NCBI GenBank assembly: GCA_910584345.1
Contig: CAJTZX010000082.1
Coordinates: 1-9,903, forward strand
DNA: 9,903 bases
Source: an uncultured Eubacterium sp.
GTDB lineage: Bacteria; Bacillota; Clostridia; Lachnospirales; Lachnospiraceae
Reading direction: 5' to 3'
Part shown: positions 1 to 6,021 of the stretch, in pieces
Layout of the letters: each line of letters opens with the position of its first letter
How positions within the stretch are numbered: position 1 is the stretch's first letter
Notes under the pieces: generated by a model
The model's database searches: none
The model's input: the letters and a program-made list of their open reading frames with translations, nothing else
Told to the model about the DNA's origin: nothing
Translations under genes and position numbers: made by a program

Positions 1-92
1 CTGCTTAAAAAACGGAATTTCCCTAAAGTAAATGACATTGCCCGTGAATAGTAACGTTACCGGTACTCCCACTAACACGAAATTTGTCCTAT

Positions 93-98
93 GGAGGT
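93..98 (+). promoter_or_regulatory. Ribosome binding site that fixes the CapA TTG start
   Basis: GGAGGT stands 9 bases before the TTG at 108. It lies inside the reading frame that would begin at the TTG at 84, which argues for the shorter protein and for a non-ATG start. Confidence 0.7.
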
Positions 99-107
99 AA
101 ATCATTA

Positions 108-1343
108 TTGAAACGTTCCAGGAAAAACCGAAGAATTCTAAGAGCATTTTTACAAAGCACGCTGATTGTTTCCTGTCTGCTGCTTTGTCTGCTTACCGGA
201 ATCCTATTATACATAACACAAACAGAACATTCTGATACTGCCGACAGCCAGTCTTTCAAAGTATTGAACAATGACAAAAACCAGTCTTTCAAAACGCTGA
301 ACGACGACAAAAGCCCGTCTTTGCAAAAGCCCCAACCATCAAAAAATCGGAATAAACCCTCTGTAAAAAGTGATTCTGACGAAAAAAAATTGAAACCAGC
401 CCCAAATACTACTGTTTTATTTGCAGGAGATGTCTATTTCAGCGACTATGTACTTGCGAATTATAACCAATCCGGTATTCAGGGAGTTTTGTCAAAGGAT
501 TTATTAAAAGAAATGAAGCAGGCAGATCTTACGGTCGTTAACAATGAATTTCCATACAGCACACGTGGAACACAGGCGCCGGACAAGCAGTTTACGTTCC
601 GTATCGATCCTTCTTATGTATCCATACTGCTGGAATCGGGTGTAGATCTCGTAACACTTGCAAATAACCATGTACTTGATTATGGCAAAGACGCATTGTC
701 TGATACTTTTCAGACATTAGACCATGCAGGCATTTCCTACATGGGCGCTGGCAATTCTTTCAAACGGGCTGCAAAGCTGATAACGAAAAAAGCAAACGGT
801 CATAAATTGGGATTTCTTTCTGCATCACGTGTGTTTCCAGACGTCTCCTGGAATGTGGAAAATGCGCAGCCGGGCGTTTTATCCGCTTATGATCCGACCC
901 AGCTATTGTCTGCTGTACAAAACGCACAAGATAAATGCGATTTTTTATTTGTATACGTACATTGGGGGATTGAACGAAATACCGTTCCAGAACAATATCA
1001 GGTCTCTCTGGCACACGCGCTGATTGATGCCGGAGCCGATGCCGTGATCGGCGCGCATCCGCATGTACTGCAAGGCGCAGAATTTTATAATGGAAAACCG
1101 ATTTTCTACAGTCTTGGTAATTTTATTTTTTATCAAAATATTGAAAAGACTGCTGTTGTAAAACTGACACTTACTGCAAATCGCAAGGCAGTTTGGCAGC
1201 TGATACCTGCAAAAGCCTCTCATGCATGCACTTCTCTGCTTACAGAGACAAGCGCATGCCAGGATTTTTACCGGTATATGTCTGAATTATCAGTCCATAC
1301 AAGTTTTTCAGATAATGGAACGCTGGCGGAAGAATCATCCTAA
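108..1343 (+). CDS. CapA-family (PGA_cap) membrane-anchored protein
   Basis: This 411-residue protein belongs to the CapA/PgsA family, a calcineurin-like metallophosphoesterase fold named after poly-gamma-glutamate capsule synthesis. Many members have no proven function. A basic N-terminus (KRSRKNRR) and one hydrophobic segment at about residues 14-36 suggest a type II anchor with the domain outside the cell. A low-complexity linker (about 40-98) carries 11-residue repeats. The domain runs from about 101 to 370: FAGDVYFSD (D108), VVNNEFP (about 143-149), TLANNHVLDYG (N187, H188), YVHWGIE, IGAHPHVLQG and YSLGNFIF, so the conserved Asp/Asn/His metal-site residues are present. I chose the TTG at 108 because GGAGGT at 93-98 lies 9 bases upstream. 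An in-frame TTG at 84 lies upstream of that site and has no good ribosome binding site. No other cap/pgs genes are nearby, so capsule synthesis is not established. It converges on the binding-protein gene with overlapping stops. Confidence 0.88.
   Translation: MKRSRKNRRILRAFLQSTLIVSCLLLCLLTGILLYITQTEHSDTADSQSFKVLNNDKNQSFKTLNDDKSPSLQKPQPSKNRNKPSVKSDSDEKKLKPAPNTTVLFAGDVYFSDYVLANYNQSGIQGVLSKDLLKEMKQADLTVVNNEFPYSTRGTQAPDKQFTFRIDPSYVSILLESGVDLVTLANNHVLDYGKDALSDTFQTLDHAGISYMGAGNSFKRAAKLITKKANGHKLGFLSASRVFPDVSWNVENAQPGVLSAYDPTQLLSAVQNAQDKCDFLFVYVHWGIERNTVPEQYQVSLAHALIDAGADAVIGAHPHVLQGAEFYNGKPIFYSLGNFIFYQNIEKTAVVKLTLTANRKAVWQLIPAKASHACTSLLTETSACQDFYRYMSELSVHTSFSDNGTLAEESS
249..335 (+). repeat. 33-bp tandem repeat within the CapA linker
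   Basis: Units start at 249 (CAGTCTTTCAAA), 282 (CAGTCTTTCAAA) and 315 (CCGTCTTTGCAA), an exact 33-bp period, with the third unit partial and degenerate. They encode SQSFKVLNNDK, NQSFKTLNDDK and SPSLQKP. The period is a multiple of three, so changes in copy number would keep the reading frame and only alter the length of the spacer between the membrane anchor and the catalytic domain. Confidence 0.85.
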
Positions 1344-2191
1344 AATTCATCCGCCCGAATCGCCTGATTCACATATTCCAGCAATTTTTCATTTTCTTTA
1401 CGAACTGCTGCACCATAATGCTGCCCGCCAAAGCGATCATTCAAAATCGTTGTGGTTTTGTCTGTATATCCATTTAAAATACTCACATCTACGGCCATTA
1501 CATCAATCGTTCCGTCCTTTAAGGCAGAAAAGAGCGCTTCATAACTATGATATTCAAAGAAAATCGGAGCAGTCTTTATATTATTCATGGTATTCATATA
1601 ATTCAAAAACGTTTTCCGGGTTGTTGCATTTTTCGCTACACCAATTTTTTTCCCATCCAGATCTGCAATAGAGCGAATATCACTCGTGCCAAGCGAATTT
1701 GCATCCGTCCCGGAAGTCTTTACCATCAGTCCGATATAGTCTGTATAATAACTGTCAGAAAATGCAAATTTCTGTTTTCTTTCTTTCGTAATGGTATAAG
1801 TCGCAAACAGGCAGTCTACTTCCTTTTGTTCCAATTTTTCCTCTCTGTCAGCTACCGTTACTCCTATAAAACGGACGAGCTGCTGTTCTTTTGCTTCGTC
1901 TATGCTTACATCAAAGATATTGGCTGCTGTCTGATAAGCAAGCTCCACTTCAAGACCGGACCATGTATCTGTCTGCTCATCATAAAAACTCAAATCCGGT
2001 ACATCCATTTTACACCCTGCGAGTAAGTATCCCCGTTGTTTGATTTCTTGTATCGTATTCTTATCAGGAGTAACTTCCGCTTGTTGATCCGGTGTTTCCT
2101 TCGTCTGTGTGCTGCATCCACACAGGCACAACCCCAAAAATGACAGCGCACAGACGAACATAACACCTATACGCAGAATCCTTTTACGCAT
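1340..2191 (-). CDS. Amino-acid-binding lipoprotein (SBP_bac_3, family 3)
   Basis: This is a 283-residue extracellular solute-binding protein of family 3, of the type that delivers polar amino acids to ABC transporters. The signal peptide ends in the lipobox LCGC with the lipidated cysteine at residue 26, so the protein should be tethered to the outer face of the membrane. Family motifs follow: GYLLAGCKMDVPDLSF, GLEVELA, VDCLFATYTITKERKQKFAFSD (with the Arg that usually binds the ligand carboxylate), IADLDGKKIGVAKNAT, and DVMAVDVSILNGY (with the Asp expected to bind the amino group). GGAGG at 2198-2202 lies 6 bases from the ATG. It sits 22 bp downstream of a secondary symporter gene and presumably shares its transcript. 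No ABC permease or ATPase gene is in the window. The ligand is probably an amino acid such as glutamate, aspartate or glutamine; this is inference. It could still serve an ABC transporter encoded elsewhere. Confidence 0.9.
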   Translation of the reverse strand: MRKRILRIGVMFVCALSFLGLCLCGCSTQTKETPDQQAEVTPDKNTIQEIKQRGYLLAGCKMDVPDLSFYDEQTDTWSGLEVELAYQTAANIFDVSIDEAKEQQLVRFIGVTVADREEKLEQKEVDCLFATYTITKERKQKFAFSDSYYTDYIGLMVKTSGTDANSLGTSDIRSIADLDGKKIGVAKNATTRKTFLNYMNTMNNIKTAPIFFEYHSYEALFSALKDGTIDVMAVDVSILNGYTDKTTTILNDRFGGQHYGAAVRKENEKLLEYVNQAIRADEF

Positions 2192-2213
2192 TTTTTTCCT
2201 CCATTCCTACCAT

Positions 2214-3521
2214 TCATGAACGCCCTGCCGTACCGGTGTGAATATCTGCGTTAAATACGTCTCTGTCCAAATCTCCGTTTTGATGTGCTACAATTGTCGT
2301 ACACACTGCATCACCTGTAATATTGACCGCGGTACGAATCATATCCAAAATACGGTCCACACCCATAATCAGCATAATTGCTTCTACCGGAAGCCCAACC
2401 GCGGTAAACACCATCGAAAGCGTTACCAAACCAACGGAAGGAATCCCTGCCGTACCAATGGAAGCTAACGTAGCAGTCGCGATTACCGTCAGATAGCCTT
2501 TCGGTCCTAGCTGCATCCCATACGCCTGCGCCGCAAATACGACTGCCACACCTTGCATAATCGATGTACCATCCATATTAATCGTTGCTCCCAGTGGTAT
2601 CGTAAAAGAAGATATTTTTCTGGACACACCGATTCTTTCTTCCAGCGTATCAATATTCATCGGAATCGTAGCATTGGAAGTAGATGTAGAAAATGCAAAT
2701 GCCATAACTGGAAAGAATTTTTTTATAAATTTCACCGGATTCAGCCTTGTAAAAATTACAAGCAAGACCATATATACTACCAAACACTGAATGAGTAAGC
2801 CAAGCAATACGCTGCCCATATATTTCAAAAGCGGTACAAACGCATCGAATCCCAGATTTGCAAATGTTTTGGCAATCATACAAAATACACCGACAGGCGC
2901 AAGGCTCATTACCAAATTGGTCATTTCCATCATCAGTTCATTACACTGATTAAATAAATTGGCAATCAACTCTGTCCGCTCACCCATTTTTGCAAGAAGC
3001 ACGCCAATGAGCAACGCAAATAAAATAATCTGCAGCATCGTGCCATCCGCAAGCGCACCGATCGGATTCTCCGGGATAATGTTTAAAATCGTATCCACAA
3101 CAGAGACATTTTCTGCAACCGTGGTCTCTCCAGTTTCGATGGAAGACATGTCCAGCCCTACTCCAGGCTTTACAACCGTAGCTACCGAAATGGCTACCGT
3201 TACCGCTAAAGCTGTCGTCAGCAAATAAAATACAATTGTTTTCCCGCCAACTTTACCAAGTGATTTTGTATCTCCGATCGCGGAGCTTCCGCAAACAAGC
3301 GAACAGAATACAAGCGGTACCACAAGCATTTTCATCAAGCGGATAAAACCATTGCCTACAACATAAAAAATACCGTCCACTAAAACTGCATCTCGAAACG
3401 ACGAATGCGGTACAAATAAATTCAAAATAACACCCACGAGCAGACCGCCGATCAATCCAATAAAAATCTTTGTAGTCAGCCCCATTTTCTTTTCCTTTTT
3501 TCTGTTTCCCTCTTCCTGCAT
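2214..3521 (-). CDS. Dicarboxylate/amino acid:cation symporter (DAACS, GltP/GltT-like)
   Basis: This is a 435-residue secondary transporter of the DAACS (glutamate/aspartate/C4-dicarboxylate) family, an integral membrane elevator-type symporter. Hallmarks in order: N-terminal helix GLTTKIFIGLIGGLLVG; the serine-rich HP1 tip AFSTSTSNATIP (about 276-287); the cation-binding NMDGT of TM7 (about 315-319); HP2 TLASIGTAGIP (about 351-361); and TM8 with DRILDMIRTAVNITGD (about 388-403). The TM8 Arg matches the residue that contacts the side-chain carboxylate in acidic-substrate members, so an acidic amino acid or dicarboxylate is likely. I chose the ATG at 3521 because GGAGG at 3528-3532 lies 6 bases upstream. 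An ATG at 3542 overlaps the upstream stop as ATGA but lacks a properly spaced site, and a third ATG 12 codons further in also has a purine-rich leader. It sits between an RmlD-like gene and a binding lipoprotein gene. Confidence 0.93.
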   Translation of the reverse strand: MQEEGNRKKEKKMGLTTKIFIGLIGGLLVGVILNLFVPHSSFRDAVLVDGIFYVVGNGFIRLMKMLVVPLVFCSLVCGSSAIGDTKSLGKVGGKTIVFYLLTTALAVTVAISVATVVKPGVGLDMSSIETGETTVAENVSVVDTILNIIPENPIGALADGTMLQIILFALLIGVLLAKMGERTELIANLFNQCNELMMEMTNLVMSLAPVGVFCMIAKTFANLGFDAFVPLLKYMGSVLLGLLIQCLVVYMVLLVIFTRLNPVKFIKKFFPVMAFAFSTSTSNATIPMNIDTLEERIGVSRKISSFTIPLGATINMDGTSIMQGVAVVFAAQAYGMQLGPKGYLTVIATATLASIGTAGIPSVGLVTLSMVFTAVGLPVEAIMLIMGVDRILDMIRTAVNITGDAVCTTIVAHQNGDLDRDVFNADIHTGTAGRS

Positions 3522-3527
3522 ATTCTT

Positions 3528-3532
3528 CCTCC
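3528..3532 (-). promoter_or_regulatory. Ribosome binding site that decides the symporter start
   Basis: GGAGG on the minus strand is 6 bases before the ATG at 3521. It lies inside the reading frame that would open at the ATG at 3542, so translation most likely begins at the inner ATG, 17 bases after the upstream gene's stop. Confidence 0.65.
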
Positions 3533-3538
3533 AACTAA

Positions 3539-4399
3539 TCATACTTCTTTATTTTTTTCAATATAAGCCTTCAGCTCATCAAACCACTGAGGCATCACAA
3601 AGATTTCCGTCATTTTCATCATAAGGTTCTCAAGGAGTATCGAAATCCGTCCTCTGTTTTCTACCGAAAAATAGCCTTTTGCTAACTCTGTATCATAACC
3701 CATCAGCGCTAAAATGGCAGTTGCAAATTCATGTCTGGAGCACATGCCTTCACAGGAAGCATGATAAATACCATACTCCGTTTTATCTAACAGACAGCTG
3801 ATAAATGCAGCAAGCACATCTGCGCTGGTCGGACTGCCAATCCGGTCAAGCGGCGCCTCAAACGGCGTATTGCTCTTTCCATGATTTACCACATAAGAAA
3901 AATAATCTTCTTTTGCACTTTCATTTGCAGCTCCATATACCCATGAGCTGCGTACAATCAAATGCCTAGGATTTAATTCTTTCACGTAATCTTCTCCGGC
4001 AAATTTCGATTTGCCATAGACCGACTGAGGATCTGGCACATCAAACTCTGTCAGCTGGCCCGCAGACAATCCGCTGAATACGTCGTCTGTAGATAACTGA
4101 ATCATTTTTGCATTTACTCCTCTCGATGCCGCAGCCAGATTTCTCGCACCAAGCGCATTTACTTTAAATGCCTCCACCATATTTTGTTCACAATACGCCG
4201 CATCCGAAATGCTTGCACAGTTAATGACGATATTCGGACGATACACTTTGATGGACTGCTCCACTGCTTCCATATCGGTAATATCTACATCCATATCCGT
4301 TCCAACGACCTTATGGTCCATATCTTTTTTTAATAAGTCAACTAACGAAGACCCGAGCCGGCCCTCTGCTCCGGTAATCCATATTGCATTTTTAGACAT
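3539..4399 (-). CDS. RmlD-like extended SDR (dTDP-4-dehydrorhamnose reductase family)
   Basis: This 286-residue cytoplasmic NAD(P)-dependent reductase belongs to the RmlD_sub_bind group of extended short-chain dehydrogenases. The N-terminal Rossmann motif TGAEGRLG (9-16) binds the dinucleotide. NCAS (60-63) and LSTDDVFSG (102-110) match the family's NxAA and STDYVFDG blocks, although the usual Tyr in the latter is Asp here. The catalytic pair is YGKSK (Tyr128, Lys132). C-terminal RIGSPTSADVLA and LENLMMK also fit RmlD homologues. Length is normal (about 280-300). No rmlA, rmlB or rmlC genes accompany it, so rhamnose synthesis is not supported by context. Instead it heads an apparent operon with a symporter and a binding lipoprotein. 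GGAGG at 4405-4409 lies 5 bases before the ATG. The true substrate is unknown. Confidence 0.87.
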   Translation of the reverse strand: MSKNAIWITGAEGRLGSSLVDLLKKDMDHKVVGTDMDVDITDMEAVEQSIKVYRPNIVINCASISDAAYCEQNMVEAFKVNALGARNLAAASRGVNAKMIQLSTDDVFSGLSAGQLTEFDVPDPQSVYGKSKFAGEDYVKELNPRHLIVRSSWVYGAANESAKEDYFSYVVNHGKSNTPFEAPLDRIGSPTSADVLAAFISCLLDKTEYGIYHASCEGMCSRHEFATAILALMGYDTELAKGYFSVENRGRISILLENLMMKMTEIFVMPQWFDELKAYIEKNKEV

Positions 4400-4444
4400 A
4401 AAAGCCTCCCCTTTCTCATTTTATACATCAATTCTTTAATCTAC

Positions 4445-4474
4445 ACCTGTATATATTTGGTATTTTTGACAGGT
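4445..4474. promoter_or_regulatory. Inverted repeat upstream of the RmlD-like operon (candidate operator)
   Basis: ACCTGT at 4445-4450 and its reverse complement ACAGGT at 4469-4474 flank an 18-bp AT-rich spacer. The element lies 46-75 bp before the RmlD-like start codon, between that gene and the preceding terminator, where the operon promoter must be. I could not settle on a -35/-10 pair: TATAAA at 4420-4425 (minus) is a possible -10 but very close to the ribosome binding site. It could be a regulator site or chance. Confidence 0.25.
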
Positions 4475-4481
4475 TTATCGC

Positions 4482-4513
4482 AAAAAAGTGCATCTCCTTT
4501 GTTGGAAATGCAC
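4482..4513 (-). terminator. Rho-independent terminator after the cbiK-like gene
   Basis: On the minus strand a 10-bp stem, GTGCATTTCC pairing with GGAGATGCAC (nine Watson-Crick pairs and one G-U), closes an AACAAA loop at 4488-4513. Six T residues follow immediately (4482-4487). It lies 51 bp past the CbiK-like stop and before the RmlD-like gene, so it ends the MBL/CbiK-like transcript and separates the two minus-strand units. Confidence 0.88.
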
Positions 4514-4563
4514 CTCCACATAAAAGCATTATAGCATGTGTTTCGTCAGATTGCAAGATTTTC

Positions 4564-5337
4564 TTAAGGCAATACCGCCTTTATATGCGCCGCAAAAATA
4601 TTCTGCACCTCTTTCAGTTGTCCTAACCCTTCGTAAATACAAGACACTTCATAACCAGCCTGTTCCAAAACATATTTCCAGGAACTAGTTCCATCACCTG
4701 CAATATCCTGATATACATGGCTGCCTGCAGCTGTCATAAACGGATACAGCACTACTTTCTGATAACTGTCTATCTCTTTTAGCTGCTTTACCATACATTT
4801 TACTGAAGGTTCTCCTTTCATTGTACCAATATAAAAATTGCTGCATCCTGCTTCCGACAGCTTGTTCTGCATTTTCATATAAATCTGATGAGAATCATTT
4901 GTAGTACCATGTCCTACAAAACAGACTGCCGTATGCGGCTCATCATAGCACGTCATCCGCCGTATCATTGCTTTGGTGACAGCCGTAAAATCATCCTCAC
5001 TTGTAAGCAGCGGTTCTCCAAGTGCAAACCGCTCAAACATTTTTCTGTATGGAGCTAACTGATCTGACAGATACCAATATTCCAGACCATGCATCAAATA
5101 GGTCGGCTGAACGATCAGACTGTCAAAACCATCTTGTTGTATCTGCTCTAACATGTTACAGATGGTATCTGTCTTTTGCTCTTTCCCTTCCCTTTGAATC
5201 CCACAGCTTACATATGTATGATACAGCCTGTACGCTGAAAACTGTTCTGCAACCGCTGCTTTTATACTGTCAGCCGCAGCTTTGCAGCCACAGCTGCGAC
5301 CGTTTCCAATACTTACGATCCATATAGCCGTCTGCAT
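4564..5337 (-). CDS. CbiK-like sirohydrochlorin cobaltochelatase homologue (divergent active site)
   Basis: This 257-residue protein has the length and order of motifs of anaerobic cobalt chelatase CbiK, which inserts Co2+ into sirohydrochlorin in early cobalamin synthesis. Shared features are the DGFDSLIVQPTYLMHGLEY block (69-87), FVGHGT with His143 (the catalytic His145 of the Salmonella enzyme), YPFMTAAGSH with His207, and IAGD...SSWK (212-221). Several positions depart from what I recall as the family pattern: IGNGRSCGC replaces the usual FGTSY start, QPTY replaces QPTH, GTMKG (Lys174) replaces GTVEG, whose Glu is a metal-site residue, and GSH replaces GDH. Cys16 and Cys18 are an added CxC. 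The start is the only Met before the first strand; its ribosome binding site is weak, and it follows the MBL stop by 2 bp, suggesting translational coupling. No other cobalamin genes are present. Family membership is firm; cobalt chelation is not assured. Confidence 0.8.
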   Translation of the reverse strand: MQTAIWIVSIGNGRSCGCKAAADSIKAAVAEQFSAYRLYHTYVSCGIQREGKEQKTDTICNMLEQIQQDGFDSLIVQPTYLMHGLEYWYLSDQLAPYRKMFERFALGEPLLTSEDDFTAVTKAMIRRMTCYDEPHTAVCFVGHGTTNDSHQIYMKMQNKLSEAGCSNFYIGTMKGEPSVKCMVKQLKEIDSYQKVVLYPFMTAAGSHVYQDIAGDGTSSWKYVLEQAGYEVSCIYEGLGQLKEVQNIFAAHIKAVLP

Positions 5338-5339
5338 CC

Positions 5340-5789
5340 TTATTCACCGAACTCCATTAATTTTATACATGCAATCCCTGGTTCCAGCATTTTTTCAAAA
5401 ACATCTGCATCCTTTGGTTCTCCTACAATACATCCATAATGAATCGGTGCAACCACCTGCGGATGTATGATATTTGCTAACTTTGCCGCTTCCTTTGCAT
5501 TCATCGTATAAGTGCCGCCGATTGGCAAAAATGCCGCATCGCATTTTAACATCTGATTTTCTTTCGTCACATCTGTATCGCCTGCAATAATAATTTTGGT
5601 ATCCGCTTTACGTACCTTTGCAAAATCCTCTGGCGAAAAATGATCGTAATGATCGTGTGTAATAAAAATAATATCCGCATCCTGTGCATGTTCTTTCACA
5701 CCGTACGGGTCAAAATAAATAACCTGCTCACGCTCCATACGTATCGTGCTCTGATATATCACACGAATTCCTTCTGTTAATTGATTCAT
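5340..5789 (-). CDS. Compact metallo-beta-lactamase-fold hydrolase
   Basis: At 149 residues this is a short member of the MBL superfamily, resembling the UPF0173-like clostridial hydrolases. Visible metal motifs are HDHYDH (45-50), GDTD (Asp71) and PIHYG (His117), with VIYFDPYGVKE near the start and LPIGGTYTMN (88-97) typical of the subgroup. Relatives I recall are about 200 residues or more, with a longer stretch between HxHxDH and GDTD. Here only 20 residues separate them (His50 to Gly70), so a central piece that normally holds another metal ligand seems to be absent, while the frame stays open and both ends look intact. AAAGGAG lies about 10 bases before the ATG. It is the first gene of a two-gene unit with the CbiK-like gene. 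Substrate unknown. Confidence 0.85.
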   Translation of the reverse strand: MNQLTEGIRVIYQSTIRMEREQVIYFDPYGVKEHAQDADIIFITHDHYDHFSPEDFAKVRKADTKIIIAGDTDVTKENQMLKCDAAFLPIGGTYTMNAKEAAKLANIIHPQVVAPIHYGCIVGEPKDADVFEKMLEPGIACIKLMEFGE

Positions 5790-5946
5790 TGTACATACAC
5801 TCCTTTCCTGAATTTATTTGATAAGATATTTCGACGCAATGCAATACTAATCCTTCGGCGATCCATCAGCAAAATCAATATCATAACGTTTTCCATGAGA
5901 AAACAATACTCCATCGGTCAGCCTGACACACAAAATGCAAGTATTT

Positions 5947-5976
5947 CTGTCATTACTATGCTTTTTATGTTAAAAT
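5947..5976 (+). promoter_or_regulatory. Candidate sigma-A promoter of the flavoprotein gene
   Basis: CTGTCA (5947-5952, 4 of 6 to TTGACA) is followed after 18 bases by TAAAAT (5971-5976). The TAAAAT is preceded by TG with one base between, giving an extended -10. It lies about 45 bp before the start codon. Confidence 0.4.
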
Positions 5977-6009
5977 AAGGTTATGCAAAATGAATGACTC
6001 ATAATACTC

Positions 6010-6014
6010 GGAGG
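6010..6014 (+). promoter_or_regulatory. Ribosome binding site choosing among TTG-ATG-ATG
   Basis: GGAGG is followed by three consecutive in-frame possible starts: TTG at 6019, ATG at 6022 and ATG at 6025. Spacings are 4, 7 and 10 bases, so the ATG at 6022 fits best. Confidence 0.6.
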
Positions 6015-6021
6015 AAATTTG

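Larger units (their letters stand above)
5790..6021. other. Divergent intergenic region between the MBL/CbiK-like unit and the flavoprotein gene
   Basis: These 232 bp must carry the promoters of both divergent units. A candidate plus-strand promoter is listed separately at 5947-5976. For the minus strand I see no convincing -35/-10 pair. A perfect interrupted palindrome, GTCAG-C-CTGAC, lies at 5917-5927 and could be an operator. I looked for a cobalamin-type riboswitch before the MBL/CbiK-like unit and did not recognise one. Confidence 0.5.

Noticed and set aside
51..65. Overlapping palindromes GTAACGTTAC (51-60) and TACCGGTA (58-65) before the CapA gene.
   Set aside because: Short perfect palindromes occur by chance, and I could not connect them to a promoter or known operator.
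1..77. Two short open frames at the left edge: plus strand 1-51 (16 codons ending in TAG, ..FPKVNDIARE) and a minus-strand frame from GTG at 77 running off the edge.
   Set aside because: Both are too short to separate from chance and neither matches a family I know; the first might be the end of an upstream gene, but nothing beyond an open frame supports it.
1358..1371. GAATC-GCCT-GATTC hairpin just past the CapA stop as a plus-strand terminator.
   Set aside because: Only five pairs, the T-rich stretch starts well downstream, and it lies inside the SBP coding region.
1222..1671. 149-codon open frame on the plus strand over the end of the CapA gene and the SBP gene.
   Set aside because: It lies antisense to the clearly coding binding-protein gene, has a His/Cys-rich composition typical of shadow frames, and no ribosome binding site.
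2959..3228. 89-codon plus-strand frame within the symporter gene.
   Set aside because: Antisense shadow of a strongly conserved transporter; Ser/Thr/Val-rich product without a recognisable family.
5790..5900. Possible cobalamin riboswitch in front of the MBL/CbiK-like unit.
   Set aside because: The space is short and I found no recognisable B12-box or matching stem arrangement.
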